A DNA stretch of 64,000 bases from Ruegeria sp. HKCCD8929 (lineage in GTDB: Bacteria > Pseudomonadota > Alphaproteobacteria > Rhodobacterales > Rhodobacteraceae). Made by a program: the position numbers and the translations under genes. The DNA is taken from assembly GCF_013031405.1 (NCBI RefSeq), contig NZ_WPZY01000006.1:124001-188000 (forward strand). Direction: 5' to 3'. The notes beneath the pieces were generated by a model. It was not told the origin of the DNA. It did not search any database and saw only the letters and a program-made list of their open reading frames with translations. Numbering within the stretch: the first letter of the stretch is position 1; each line of letters opens with the position of its first letter. Positions 28,904 to 37,299 of the stretch are shown here, one piece after another.

Positions 28904-29496
28904 ACTCAACCGCCTACTGGCGCGATCTGGTCGTCACCACGGTCACCGATCCGGCCGAAGCCGCACGCCAGTTGATGGCGCTGGGGCTGGGCCGCGACGT
29001 GCTGTGGCTGGCGCTGGCGCTGGCAGTGGTGCTGAACACCACCATCCAGGCGGCGTCGAATGTTCTATTTACCACCATCGATCCGGCCTTTCAGGGTATC
29101 GCGCTGTCGCTGGTGACCTATGCGGCCATTGTCGGCGGCGGGCTGATCCTGACCATCTTCACCATTTTCCACATCGGCCGGTTGATGGGAGGGCAGGGCG
29201 CATTCGAGGATGTCATGGTGCTGATGGTCTGGATGCAGTTCCTGCGGGTTCTGGTGCAGGCGGCCGGTGTGATCCTGTTGCTGACGGTGCCGTTTCTGTC
29301 GGTCCTGCTGGCCCTGGTTGCGTTTCTGATTGGTGTTTATATCTTTGTCCACTTCATCGATCAGGCGCACCGGTTGGGCTCACCCGGGCGGGCGGCAGGG
29401 GTCCTGATCGCCTCGATCGTCGCGATTGCCATCGTGTCATTCATCCTTTTGTCCCTCGTCGGAGGGCCGATACCGGGAACCTTGCCAAATGTATGA
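28900..29496 (+). CDS. YIP1-type membrane protein (second of a pair)
   Basis: 198 residues, five predicted membrane helices, with a soluble N-terminus MNSTAYWRDLVVTTVTDPAEAARQL typical of bacterial YIP1-domain proteins and the FHIGRLMGGQGAFEDVMVLMVW segment in part. ATG 28900 overlaps the previous stop codon, and the stop codon overlaps the sufS start by 8 bp. Role unknown. Confidence 0.78.
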   Translation: MNSTAYWRDLVVTTVTDPAEAARQLMALGLGRDVLWLALALAVVLNTTIQAASNVLFTTIDPAFQGIALSLVTYAAIVGGGLILTIFTIFHIGRLMGGQGAFEDVMVLMVWMQFLRVLVQAAGVILLLTVPFLSVLLALVAFLIGVYIFVHFIDQAHRLGSPGRAAGVLIASIVAIAIVSFILLSLVGGPIPGTLPNV

Positions 29497-30709
29497 TGTT
29501 CAGAAAATCCGCGGCGACTTTCCCATTCTGTCGCGCGAAGTGAACGGCAAGCCGTTGACCTATCTCGACAATGGCGCCTCGGCTCAGAAACCGCAGGCAG
29601 TGATCGACGCCGTGACCCGGGCCTATGCCGAGGAATACGCCAATGTTCATCGGGGCCTGCATTTCCTGTCGAATCTGGCCACCGAGAAATACGAGGCAGT
29701 GCGCGGCACCATCGCCCGGTTCCTGAACGCAGGTAGCGAGGATGAGATCGTCCTGAACTCGGGCACCACCGAGGGCATCAATCTGGTCGCCTATGGTTGG
29801 GCCATGCCGCGGCTGGAGGCCGGGGACGAAATCGTGCTGAGCGTGATGGAGCATCACGCCAACGTCGTGCCCTGGCATTTCCTGCGCGAGCGGCAGGGTG
29901 TGGTGCTGAAATGGGTGGACACCGATCCCGACGGCGGGTTGGAGCCGCAGGCGGTGCTCGACGCCATCGGGCCCAAAACCAAGCTGGTCGCCATCACCCA
30001 ATGCTCAAACGTCTTGGGCACCGTGGTAGACGTCAAGGCGATCACCCGTGGCGCACACGATCTGGGCGTGCCGGTGCTGGTCGATGGCAGCCAGGGCGCG
30101 GTACACATGCCGGTGGACGTGCGCGATATCGGCTGCGATTTCTACGCGATTACCGGACACAAGCTCTACGGTCCTTCCGCATCCGGTGCGATTTATATTC
30201 GGTCTGAGCGCATGGCCGAGATGCGCCCCTTCATCGGGGGCGGCGACATGATCAAGGAGGTCTCGAAGGATCAGGTGATCTACAACGATCCGCCGATGAA
30301 ATTCGAGGCCGGAACCCCTGGCATCGTGCAGACCATCGGGCTGGGCGTGGCGCTGGAGTACATGATGGAGTTGGGGATGGAGAACGTGGCCGCGCACGAG
30401 GCCGGTCTGCGCGACTACGCCATGCAGCGGTTCTCAGGGCTCAACTGGCTGCAGGTGCAGGGTACGCGACCGGACAAGGCGGCGATCTTCAGTTTCACGC
30501 TCGATGGCGCGGCCCATGCCCATGACATCTCGACCATCCTCGACAAAAAGGGCGTGGCGGTGCGCGCGGGTCATCACTGTGCCGGGCCGCTGATGGATCA
30601 CCTCGGAATGACCGCCACTTGCCGTGCCAGCTTTGGCCTCTATAACACGCAGGACGAAGTAGACACCCTGGTCGATGCGCTGGAACTGGCGCACGAGCTC
30701 TTTGCCTGA
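29489..30709 (+). CDS. sufS: Cysteine desulfurase SufS
   Basis: 406 residues, group II cysteine desulfurase. PLP lysine Lys225 in ITGHKLYGP; persulfide cysteine Cys364 in AGHHCAGP, the short-loop context typical of SufS. It supplies sulfur to the Suf scaffold, in other organisms through SufE or SufU, neither of which is in this cluster. ATG 29489 starts the conserved MYDVQKIRGDFPIL and lies inside the end of the YIP1 gene. A terminator follows directly, making this the last gene of the operon. Confidence 0.96.
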   Translation: MYDVQKIRGDFPILSREVNGKPLTYLDNGASAQKPQAVIDAVTRAYAEEYANVHRGLHFLSNLATEKYEAVRGTIARFLNAGSEDEIVLNSGTTEGINLVAYGWAMPRLEAGDEIVLSVMEHHANVVPWHFLRERQGVVLKWVDTDPDGGLEPQAVLDAIGPKTKLVAITQCSNVLGTVVDVKAITRGAHDLGVPVLVDGSQGAVHMPVDVRDIGCDFYAITGHKLYGPSASGAIYIRSERMAEMRPFIGGGDMIKEVSKDQVIYNDPPMKFEAGTPGIVQTIGLGVALEYMMELGMENVAAHEAGLRDYAMQRFSGLNWLQVQGTRPDKAAIFSFTLDGAAHAHDISTILDKKGVAVRAGHHCAGPLMDHLGMTATCRASFGLYNTQDEVDTLVDALELAHELFA

Positions 30710-30720
30710 CGCGTAACGGG

Positions 30721-30746
30721 GCCGCCTTTTAAGGGCGGCTTTTTTT
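30721..30746 (+). terminator. Terminator of the iscR-suf operon
   Basis: GCCGCC/GGCGGC stem with the T-run TTTTTTT directly after it, 12 bp past the sufS stop codon. Confidence 0.85.
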
Positions 30747-30828
30747 GGTCGTTGCGCGGAACAGGAAGCCACTGCCGATGCTGGCCAGCCGCAGTTCAGT
30801 TCAAAAATACAAAGTGTTCTGAGGGGGA

Positions 30829-30905
<77 letters not shown>

Positions 30906-30979
30906 CTGGGCCGTTAGCTATCCTTCTTCGGTTCGGGGTGCAACTGCAAATTGGTTGCTTTCGGCGCCACGGCAGGTCG

Positions 30980-31013
30980 AAAAAGAAAACCCCCGTGCAG
31001 GTTTACGCGGGGG
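30980..31013 (-). terminator. Terminator after the MepK-like gene
   Basis: On the minus strand CCCCCG/CGGGGG closes a 12-nt loop and is followed by TTTTCTTTTT. It lies 27 bp past the stop codon of the peptidase gene. Confidence 0.75.
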
Positions 31014-31039
31014 TGGTCACAAACGTCAGAAAGGCCGGT

Positions 31040-31609
31040 TTAACGGCCCCAAGTGCGGATGACGCCGCAATCCATATGCACGAAATTCGACCGCGAATAG
31101 CGGCCTACGCCCCCGGCGCGGCAGGATTGCGCCGCCCGTGCCACCTGGCTGACCGAACGCGATGCAAGGCGCAGATCGGCGGCCTGGCCTTTCATGTGAA
31201 GAGAGTTCTTCGCCACCCCGCGCGAGCGCGAGCGCAGCATTGCGTTGGTTCCGGGGCTGCGATAGCCGGACAACAGCATGTAGGGTTCATTGACATCCAG
31301 AAGATTGTGTGCCGCTGCCATGATGTCGATGGTACGCAGATCGATGGATTTGACCTGATCCGTGCGCCAATCACGCATGAAGTGATTGACCTCCTTGACC
31401 GCGTCCTTGATATATTTCCCGTCCACCCAATATATCATATCCAAACGCTCACCGGTGCGACCGGAATACATGCGGATGCGGCGGATGTCCCCGCCCCCCC
31501 GCAAGAAGCCTGCTGCGTTCGAATATGTGGGTGTTGCCACGATTGCCGTTGCTGCAAACGCACCTAACAGGGCACGCCGGGTCAAGCCCGTTGAGCTGAT
31601 TTTTGTCAT
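31040..31609 (-). CDS. DUF882/MepK-like murein endopeptidase, Tat-exported
   Basis: 189 residues. The N-terminus has a twin-arginine signal (GLTRRALLGAFAATAIV, cleavage near SNAAG). The mature part is a peptidase M15-like DUF882 domain with LLSGYRSP, the zinc motif SLHMKGQAADL and the second histidine in FVHMDCG. The E. coli relative MepK (YcbK) cuts peptidoglycan, including 3-3 crosslinks. It is divergent from an L,D-transpeptidase that makes 3-3 crosslinks, an arrangement matching the ycbB-ycbK neighbourhood of E. coli. Confidence 0.88.
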   Translation of the reverse strand: MTKISSTGLTRRALLGAFAATAIVATPTYSNAAGFLRGGGDIRRIRMYSGRTGERLDMIYWVDGKYIKDAVKEVNHFMRDWRTDQVKSIDLRTIDIMAAAHNLLDVNEPYMLLSGYRSPGTNAMLRSRSRGVAKNSLHMKGQAADLRLASRSVSQVARAAQSCRAGGVGRYSRSNFVHMDCGVIRTWGR

Positions 31610-31969
31610 TTACTGCGTCGTCCCGTACTACGATCCTGCCTGCGCACGATGTTACGTGCACTGTGTTAACAGTTCATTCCATCCCCAGATGCGAAATGTA
31701 TGCCATAGGCGGATTCGCAGGCCAAGACTTGTTTGGTTCAGAGATATCCAAGGGGAATTTTCGGCGGGTTTTTGCCCATACCAGAAGGGCTGCCACAGGC
31801 CTGCCACAATTCACTAACGCCGAGCGGTCCCGATCCGATGCAAACGCGCATCACGCCGGGATTCTTGCTGTCAAGTGATGCATTTGTGAATAGACATTTT
31901 CCCCGTAAATTTTGGAAACTTGGTGGACTAAAATCAGATCGTTCCATTTGTATGACCAAGGTTACCCTC
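31610..31969. other. Divergent promoter region between MepK-like and L,D-transpeptidase genes
   Basis: A 360-bp gap with AT-richer stretches at 31640-31690 and 31880-31960. It must hold both promoters, but I cannot place -35/-10 pairs with confidence. A single TTAAC half-site near 31667 lacks a correctly spaced partner. Confidence 0.4.
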
Positions 31970-33577
31970 ATGTTCACTCTTGTTCGGCAACGTACCGCTT
32001 ATGCTCTGGCAGCTTTTCTGGCAGCGTCAGGTGCGTTCTTACCAGTGCCCGCGACGGCTCAGATCACGGCATTCAAACAGGCCGTTGCCGAGGCCGCTGC
32101 GTCCAATGACGGCGTGGCCACCTATTACCGCGAAGCCAACTATGAGCCGATCTGGACAGGTGAGGGGGATGTGTATCGCGCCCGCCGCGCGGCGCTGATC
32201 GACGCGTTGTCGCGTGCGGACCTGCACGGGCTGCCATCCGGCATCTATCGCGTTGACGAATTGATGCGCCAGATGGAGGAGGCGCGGACGGTTCGGGATC
32301 TGGGCATGGTCGAAGCGGCGCTGAGCAATGTGTTCATCAGCTATGCCAATGATCTGCAATCGGGCTTGCTGACACCGGCGCGCATCGACAGCGGGTTGGT
32401 GCGTCAGGTCGAACGTCGCCCGGCTGAGGATTATCTCTCCGAATTCGCGGGGGCCAATCCGGGCGGCTATCTGGCGGCGCTGGTGCCGAACTCGACACAG
32501 TACAAGGCGCTATTGAAGCAAAAGGTGACCCTTGAGCGGCTGTTGAATGCGGGCGGCTGGGGTGAGGCCGTGCCTGTCACCAAGCTTGAGCCTGGCGATA
32601 CCGGGCCCGCGGTCCTTGCGCTGCGCAACAGGCTGGTCGCCATGGAGTATATGAAACCCACTGCAAGTGGTCGATTTGACGACGCGCTGCGTGCCGGCGT
32701 GTTGGCGTTTCAAACGGATCATGGACTGGAAGCCGATGGTGTTGCCGGCAAAGGCACAATAACCGAACTCAACAAATCCGTCGCTGACCGGCTGAAATCG
32801 GTTGTCGTGGCGATGGAGCGGGAACGCTGGCTGCCGCAGGAACGCGGTGGGCGGCACATTCTGGTGAACCAGACCGATTTCTCGGCCAAGATCGTGGACC
32901 AGGGCCGCATCAGCTTTGAAACCCGCGCCGTCATTGGCAAAAACGTGCATGACCGCCGCAGCCCCGAGTTCTCGGACCAGATGGAGCATATGGTGATCAA
33001 CCCGAGCTGGTATGTGCCGCGCTCGATCATCACCAAGGAATACCTGCCGAAACTTGCCGCGAATCCAAATGCGGTCAGCCATCTTGAAATCACCGACCGG
33101 CGTGGACGGCGGGTGAACCGCGGGGCCGTGGATTTCAGCCAATTCAGCGCGCGCAGCTTCCCGTTTGCGATGCGTCAGCCTCCGGGTAAGCGGAACGCAT
33201 TGGGGCTGGTCAAGTTCATGTTTCCCAACAAGTACAACATCTACCTGCATGACACGCCGCAAAAGAGCCTGTTCTCGCGTGAGGTGCGGGCGTTCTCGCA
33301 TGGCTGTATCCGTCTGGCGGATCCGTTCGATTTTGCCTATGCGCTGCTGGCCCGGCAGGAAGAAAACCCCAAGGCCTTCTTCCACCGCATGTTGAACACC
33401 GGCAAGGAAACCAAGGTGGTTCTGGACCAGCCGGTGCCGGTGCATCTGATCTACCGCACCGCCTTCATCGGCCCGCGGGGTGCAGTGCAGTACCGCCGCG
33501 ACGTTTATGGCCGTGACAAGAAGATCTGGGAGGCGCTGAACAAGGCGGGGGTGGCCCTGCCTGCGGTTCAGGGGTAA
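31970..33577 (+). CDS. L,D-transpeptidase, YcbB/LdtD-like
   Basis: 535 residues. A signal peptide (LVRQRTAYALAAFLAASGAFLPVPATAQ in part) is followed by a scaffold domain, a PG_binding_1 domain (about 200-260: VTKLEPGDTGPAVLALRNRL), then a YkuD catalytic domain with the nucleophile Cys446 in FSHGCIRLADP. Such enzymes make 3-3 peptidoglycan crosslinks in the periplasm. ATG 31970 is preceded by AAGG at 8-nt spacing; ATG 31952, six codons earlier, is the alternative, and the frame is open back to 31733. Confidence 0.92.
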   Translation: MFTLVRQRTAYALAAFLAASGAFLPVPATAQITAFKQAVAEAAASNDGVATYYREANYEPIWTGEGDVYRARRAALIDALSRADLHGLPSGIYRVDELMRQMEEARTVRDLGMVEAALSNVFISYANDLQSGLLTPARIDSGLVRQVERRPAEDYLSEFAGANPGGYLAALVPNSTQYKALLKQKVTLERLLNAGGWGEAVPVTKLEPGDTGPAVLALRNRLVAMEYMKPTASGRFDDALRAGVLAFQTDHGLEADGVAGKGTITELNKSVADRLKSVVVAMERERWLPQERGGRHILVNQTDFSAKIVDQGRISFETRAVIGKNVHDRRSPEFSDQMEHMVINPSWYVPRSIITKEYLPKLAANPNAVSHLEITDRRGRRVNRGAVDFSQFSARSFPFAMRQPPGKRNALGLVKFMFPNKYNIYLHDTPQKSLFSREVRAFSHGCIRLADPFDFAYALLARQEENPKAFFHRMLNTGKETKVVLDQPVPVHLIYRTAFIGPRGAVQYRRDVYGRDKKIWEALNKAGVALPAVQG

Positions 33578-33612
33578 GCACGGGCCAGATCCTCTGACAG
33601 GGAGCCCCGAGA

Positions 33613-34704
33613 ATGCAGTTTACCGTCCAACAGATCGCCGAGGCCCTTGGGGCTGAGGCTGAGGGCAATACCGATCTGACAATCCTGCGCGCGGCCGAGC
33701 CGGGCGATGCGGGGCGGACCGATCTGGCGCTGGCCATGTCTCCCAAATATGCCGAGGCACTTGGGGCGGGGCAGGCGCGCGCAGCGATATTGTGGCCCGG
33801 GGCGGATTGGCAGGCGTCGGGGCTTGAGGCGGTGATATTCGCCCCGCGCCCCCGCATGGCCATGGCCGGTGTGACGGTGATGCTGGATCGTGGGCAAGGG
33901 GTACAGCCCGGTATTCACCCGTCGGCGGTCATTGATCCCACGGCGGAGATTGGTAGCGATGTTTCCATTGGACCGTTGGCGGTTGTTGGCGCGCGGGCTC
34001 GAGTCGGAGCCGGCTCGATCATCGGTCCGAATTGCGTCATCGGCATGGATGCGACGCTGGGCGAAGGCGCGCTGCTGCGCGAGATGGTCAGCATCGGCGC
34101 CCGCACCGTGATCGGCGATCGCTTCATCGCACAGCCCGGCGCCCGCATCGGCAGCGACGGGTTCAGTTTCGTCACGCCTGAGGTCTCGGGCGTCGAAAAC
34201 GTGCGCAAGACCATGGGTGATCAGGGCGATGCCAGGGCCCAGAACTGGCTGCGCATCCATTCGCTGGGTGCGGTCGAGATCGGCGACGATGTCGAGGTTG
34301 GCGCCAACAGCACCGTGGACAACGGGACCATCCGCAACACACGGATTGGCCACGGCTCGAAACTGGATAACCTCGTGCATGTGGGCCACAACACGCGGGT
34401 CGGCAATGACTGCCTGCTGTGCGGTCAGACCGGCGTGTCCGGCTCGGTCGAGATCGGCAACAACGTGGTACTGGGTGGGCAGACCGGCGTGGCCGATAAC
34501 ATCTTCATCGGCGACGGGGTGATTGCGGCCGGCGGCACCAAGATTCTGTCCAACGTGCCCAAGGGCCGGGTGGTCATGGGCTATCCGGCGATCAAGATGG
34601 AGACCCATACCGAGATCTACAAGGCACAGCGCCGCCTGCCACGTCTGGCCCGTGACGTAGAGACGCTGAAAAAGGCGGTTTCCAAACAGTCACCGAGCGA
34701 TTAA
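33613..34704 (+). CDS. lpxD: UDP-3-O-acylglucosamine N-acyltransferase LpxD
   Basis: 363 residues. An N-terminal uridine-binding domain (1-100) precedes a left-handed beta-helix of hexapeptide repeats, with the catalytic histidine in the LVHVGHNTRVG stretch. A C-terminal helix carries RRLPRLARDVETL. It adds the N-linked 3-hydroxyacyl chain in lipid A synthesis, using acyl-ACP. Immediately downstream are an acyl carrier protein and a ketoacyl synthase, not the fabZ-lpxA genes found beside lpxD in most proteobacteria. Confidence 0.95.
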   Translation: MQFTVQQIAEALGAEAEGNTDLTILRAAEPGDAGRTDLALAMSPKYAEALGAGQARAAILWPGADWQASGLEAVIFAPRPRMAMAGVTVMLDRGQGVQPGIHPSAVIDPTAEIGSDVSIGPLAVVGARARVGAGSIIGPNCVIGMDATLGEGALLREMVSIGARTVIGDRFIAQPGARIGSDGFSFVTPEVSGVENVRKTMGDQGDARAQNWLRIHSLGAVEIGDDVEVGANSTVDNGTIRNTRIGHGSKLDNLVHVGHNTRVGNDCLLCGQTGVSGSVEIGNNVVLGGQTGVADNIFIGDGVIAAGGTKILSNVPKGRVVMGYPAIKMETHTEIYKAQRRLPRLARDVETLKKAVSKQSPSD

Positions 34705-34736
34705 ATCAGCCCCAAGGCGATAATCAGAGGATTGAC

Positions 34737-34994
34737 ATGAGCATCAGCGACCGCGTGATCGCGATCATTGCAGAGCAGGCCGTGCTGGAACCATCGGACG
34801 TGACACCCGAAAGCACGCTTGAGGATCTGGGTATTGACAGTCTCGGCCTTGTTGAAAGCATCTTTGCCATCGAGGAAGAGTTCGACATCTCGATCCCCTT
34901 CAACGCCAACGAACCCACGGCCAGCGATTTCGACATCTCGAACGTGGCGGCCATCATTGCGGGCATCGAAAAGCTCGTTTCGGAAAAGGCCTGA
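34737..34994 (+). CDS. Acyl carrier protein (specialised)
   Basis: 85 residues. The phosphopantetheine attachment site is Ser35 in LGIDSLGLVE. The rest is the acidic four-helix ACP pattern (FAIEEEFDISIPF). It differs from the housekeeping AcpP in helix 2 and in its longer loop (NANEPTASDFDISN). It lies between lpxD and a ketoacyl synthase, which suggests a dedicated carrier for acyl groups of an envelope lipid. It is not clearly AcpXL of rhizobia. Confidence 0.9.
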   Translation: MSISDRVIAIIAEQAVLEPSDVTPESTLEDLGIDSLGLVESIFAIEEEFDISIPFNANEPTASDFDISNVAAIIAGIEKLVSEKA

Positions 34995-35003
34995 CGCGCG
35001 ACC

Positions 35004-36212
35004 ATGAAACGGGTCGTAATCACCGGTGCGGGCACCATCAACTCTCTGGGGCATTCAGTACCCGACACGCTTGAGGCCATGCGCGAAGGGCGCTGTGGGA
35101 TCGGCGAACTGGATTTTCGCGATGTCGAGCGGCTGTCGATCAAGATCGGTGGCCAAGTGCGCGGGTTCGAGGCCGAGGGGCGCTTCAACCGTCAGCAGAT
35201 GACGCTCTATGACCGGTTCACCCAGTTCACGCTGACCGCCACCAAGGAGGCCATCGAACAGTCGGGGATCGAGTTCCACGGCGATCTTGCGGCGCGGTCG
35301 GGTGTGGTGCTAGGCACTGCCGGGGGTGGGGTCAGCACCTGGGACGACAATTACCGCTCGGTCTACGAGGACGGCAAGAACCGGGTGCACCCGTTTGTGG
35401 TACCCAAGCTGATGAACAACGCGGCCGCCAGCCACGTGTCGATGGAATACAACCTCAAGGGCCCGAGTTTCACCGTCTCAACCGCCTGCGCCTCGTCCAA
35501 CCATGCGATGGCATTGGCCTTTCAGATGGTGCGCAGCGGTGCGGCCCCTGCGATGCTGACAGGGGGGTCGGAATCGATGCTGTGCTTTGGCGGGGTCAAG
35601 GCCTGGGAAGGGCTGCGGGTCATGTCCAAGGATGCCTGCCGCCCGTTCAGCGCCAACCGCAACGGCATGGTGCAGGGCGAGGGTGCGGGGATCTTTGTGT
35701 TCGAAGATTACGACCACGCTCGTGCCCGTGGTGCCGAAATCCTGTGCGAGGTTGTGGGCTTTGCCATGTCCTCAGACGCCGCTGACATCGTCATGCCCAG
35801 TAAACAAGGCGCGGCGCGTGCGATGTCCGGGGCGCTCGCGGATGCCCGCATTGACGCCAGCGAAGTGCGCTACATCAACGCCCACGGTACCGGCACGGCG
35901 GCCAACGACAAGACCGAATGTGCCGCTGTGGCCGATGTGTTTGGGCCGCATGCGGACGATCTGATGATCTCGTCCACCAAATCCATGCACGGTCACCTGA
36001 TCGGCGGCACCGGCGCGGTCGAGCTACTGGCCTGCATCATGGCCCTGCGCGACGGCATCATCGCCCCGACCATCGGTTATGAAGAGCCCGACCCGGAATG
36101 CGCGCTGGACGTGGTCCCGAACGAGGCGCGGGAGGCAACGGTCAACGTGGCGCTCTCGAACGCCTTTGCGTTTGGCGGGCTGAACGCGGTTTTGGCCCTG
36201 CGCCGGGTTTGA
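35004..36212 (+). CDS. Beta-ketoacyl-ACP synthase, FabF-like
   Basis: 402 residues of the KAS II thiolase fold. The active site is Cys162 (TACASSNHA), His294 (NAHGTGTAANDK) and His331 in KSMHGHL with Lys326. It condenses malonyl-ACP with acyl-ACP. It follows the special ACP by 9 bp. The operon lpxD-acp-kas suggests chain building for lipid A or another envelope lipid rather than bulk fatty-acid synthesis; that part is inference from context. A bidirectional terminator follows. Confidence 0.92.
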   Translation: MKRVVITGAGTINSLGHSVPDTLEAMREGRCGIGELDFRDVERLSIKIGGQVRGFEAEGRFNRQQMTLYDRFTQFTLTATKEAIEQSGIEFHGDLAARSGVVLGTAGGGVSTWDDNYRSVYEDGKNRVHPFVVPKLMNNAAASHVSMEYNLKGPSFTVSTACASSNHAMALAFQMVRSGAAPAMLTGGSESMLCFGGVKAWEGLRVMSKDACRPFSANRNGMVQGEGAGIFVFEDYDHARARGAEILCEVVGFAMSSDAADIVMPSKQGAARAMSGALADARIDASEVRYINAHGTGTAANDKTECAAVADVFGPHADDLMISSTKSMHGHLIGGTGAVELLACIMALRDGIIAPTIGYEEPDPECALDVVPNEAREATVNVALSNAFAFGGLNAVLALRRV

Positions 36213-36228
36213 GAATTTCCTTCAAAAG

Positions 36229-36264
36229 AAAAGGCCGCCAGCGCAGATGCACGGCGGCCTTTTT
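36229..36264. terminator. Bidirectional terminator
   Basis: AAAAGGCCGCC/GGCGGCCTTTT, 11-bp stem, 13-nt loop, A and T tracts on both sides. It separates the ketoacyl synthase (+) from the IalB gene (-). Confidence 0.85.
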
Positions 36265-36280
36265 CATTTGATCGGCTGGC

Positions 36281-36919
36281 TCAGTTGCTGACCACGTCCA
36301 CCACGTTGTACCCGGCGGTAAAGCCCTTGAGCGACATTTTCAGCGTGATCACCTGATCTGGTGCAGGCGCTGGCACCAACGAGATTGTGGCCTCGGTACC
36401 CTTTTTCATCGCATCGATGTCTTCCTGGGTCAGACCGATCTGCGCGATGCAACCGACCGGCGCGCAATAGGAGTAGTTGTAGCGTTTGCCCGGGCCGCCA
36501 TCGACCGAGATCGTGAGTTGTGCGGGCAGCAGTGTTTCAAGCGGCACAATCACGGTTGCGCCCGCCACGGCAACCTGGCGCCCCTCCAGCCGGAACATCG
36601 AGAACTCGGCCATCGGGTTGCCCTCAGGGCCGTTCAGAATCTGCAGAAGGGAGCAAGGGTCCTCGTCGGACTGCGTCTTGACGCAGGCCAGGTCCCAATC
36701 GCCGTGCTTTTCCTTGGAATAACGCTGACCCACGGGCGTCTCGCCATCCTGAACGGGCTGGCCGAGGTCCAGAACTTCACTGGCGCCGGCGGATTGTCCG
36801 TCGGTTGATTGTTCAGTCGCATCGGTGCTGTCGGTCGGTGCCGCGGCCTCTTGTGCGAAAGACGCATGGGACCATGCGGTCAGGGCCAGGACACACACTG
36901 GGAGGGGGTTCTTGAACAT
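36281..36919 (-). CDS. IalB-family (invasion-associated locus B) periplasmic protein
   Basis: 212 residues. The signal peptide is MFKNPLPVCVLALTAWSHASFAQ. A low-complexity acidic linker (residues 24-55, rich in T, D, S and A) precedes the IalB domain, with landmarks HGDWDLACVKTQSDEDPCSLLQ, the paired cysteines of YCAPVGCIAQIGL and a beta-rich end. IalB proteins are common in alphaproteobacteria; the Bartonella member aids erythrocyte invasion, but in free-living species the role is unknown. ATG 36919 follows AGAGG. The candidate sRNA or leader described at 37096-37165 lies upstream on the same strand. Confidence 0.9.
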   Translation of the reverse strand: MFKNPLPVCVLALTAWSHASFAQEAAAPTDSTDATEQSTDGQSAGASEVLDLGQPVQDGETPVGQRYSKEKHGDWDLACVKTQSDEDPCSLLQILNGPEGNPMAEFSMFRLEGRQVAVAGATVIVPLETLLPAQLTISVDGGPGKRYNYSYCAPVGCIAQIGLTQEDIDAMKKGTEATISLVPAPAPDQVITLKMSLKGFTAGYNVVDVVSN

Positions 36920-37095
36920 GATTGCCTCTTTGGGATCGGGACTGCTCTTTGGCACCGTCTACCACGGCTGCACAAAGGTGTCAGGCGCTATCGTTCGGTG
37001 GATCGTCAATTTGATCGGATATCCGCCGCTAGGCACCGCCAAACGCGGCCACAGTCAAGGATTTGGCGACCGGAGTTGCAGCCAAAGTTTCAACG

Positions 37096-37121
37096 AAAAA
37101 GGGAGCCGAATGACGGCTCCC
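37096..37121 (-). terminator. Minus-strand intrinsic terminator without an annotated gene
   Basis: On the minus strand GGGAGCC/GGCTCCC with 7-nt loop GTCATTC is followed by TTTTTCG. No minus-strand coding gene precedes it; the next gene downstream is IalB 177 bp away. Confidence 0.75.
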
Positions 37122-37165
37122 CTTCAGAAATGTATCTCCCCGTCGGACTGGCCGACTTAGTTATG
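37096..37165 (-). ncRNA. Candidate sRNA (or attenuated leader of the IalB gene)
   Basis: A predicted minus-strand promoter (37200-37172) would start a transcript of about 70 nt. It contains a hairpin GTCGG-CCAGT-CCGAC and ends at the intrinsic terminator 37121-37096. There is no convincing reading frame. If transcription reads through, it would form a long leader for the IalB gene. Length and start are estimates. Confidence 0.4.
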
Positions 37166-37171
37166 CGGCAG

Positions 37172-37200
37172 ACGTTACGAAAGGGGGGGCCATGGGTCAA
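37172..37200 (-). promoter_or_regulatory. Predicted minus-strand promoter of the candidate sRNA
   Basis: -35 TTGACC (37200-37195), 17-bp spacer, -10 TAACGT (37177-37172). The -35 is good, the -10 weak, and the spacing ideal. A further TTGACA at 37225-37220 has no matching -10. Confidence 0.4.
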
Positions 37201-37273
37201 CCGTTAAGCCAATTTTTTTTGTCAACCAGAGGTAAAGTCACGGAAAATACGTTTCGGAGTAGCGCGTGGCCGG

Positions 37274-37299
37274 AAAAAAGCCGTGCCCGAAGGCACGGC
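37274..37299 (-). terminator. Minus-strand intrinsic terminator with UUCG tetraloop
   Basis: On the minus strand GCCGTGCC-TTCG-GGCACGGC followed by TTTTTT. The 8-bp GC-rich stem with UUCG loop and six T is a textbook terminator, yet no minus-strand gene lies upstream before the HerA-like gene on the opposite strand. Confidence 0.85.

Noticed and set aside
36809..37160. Plus-strand frames in the gap upstream of the HerA-like gene
   Set aside because: Several overlapping frames without a ribosome site or family resemblance; they run through the minus-strand terminator hairpin.
37220..37225. TTGACA on the minus strand as a promoter
   Set aside because: Perfect -35, but no acceptable -10 at 16-18 bp spacing.
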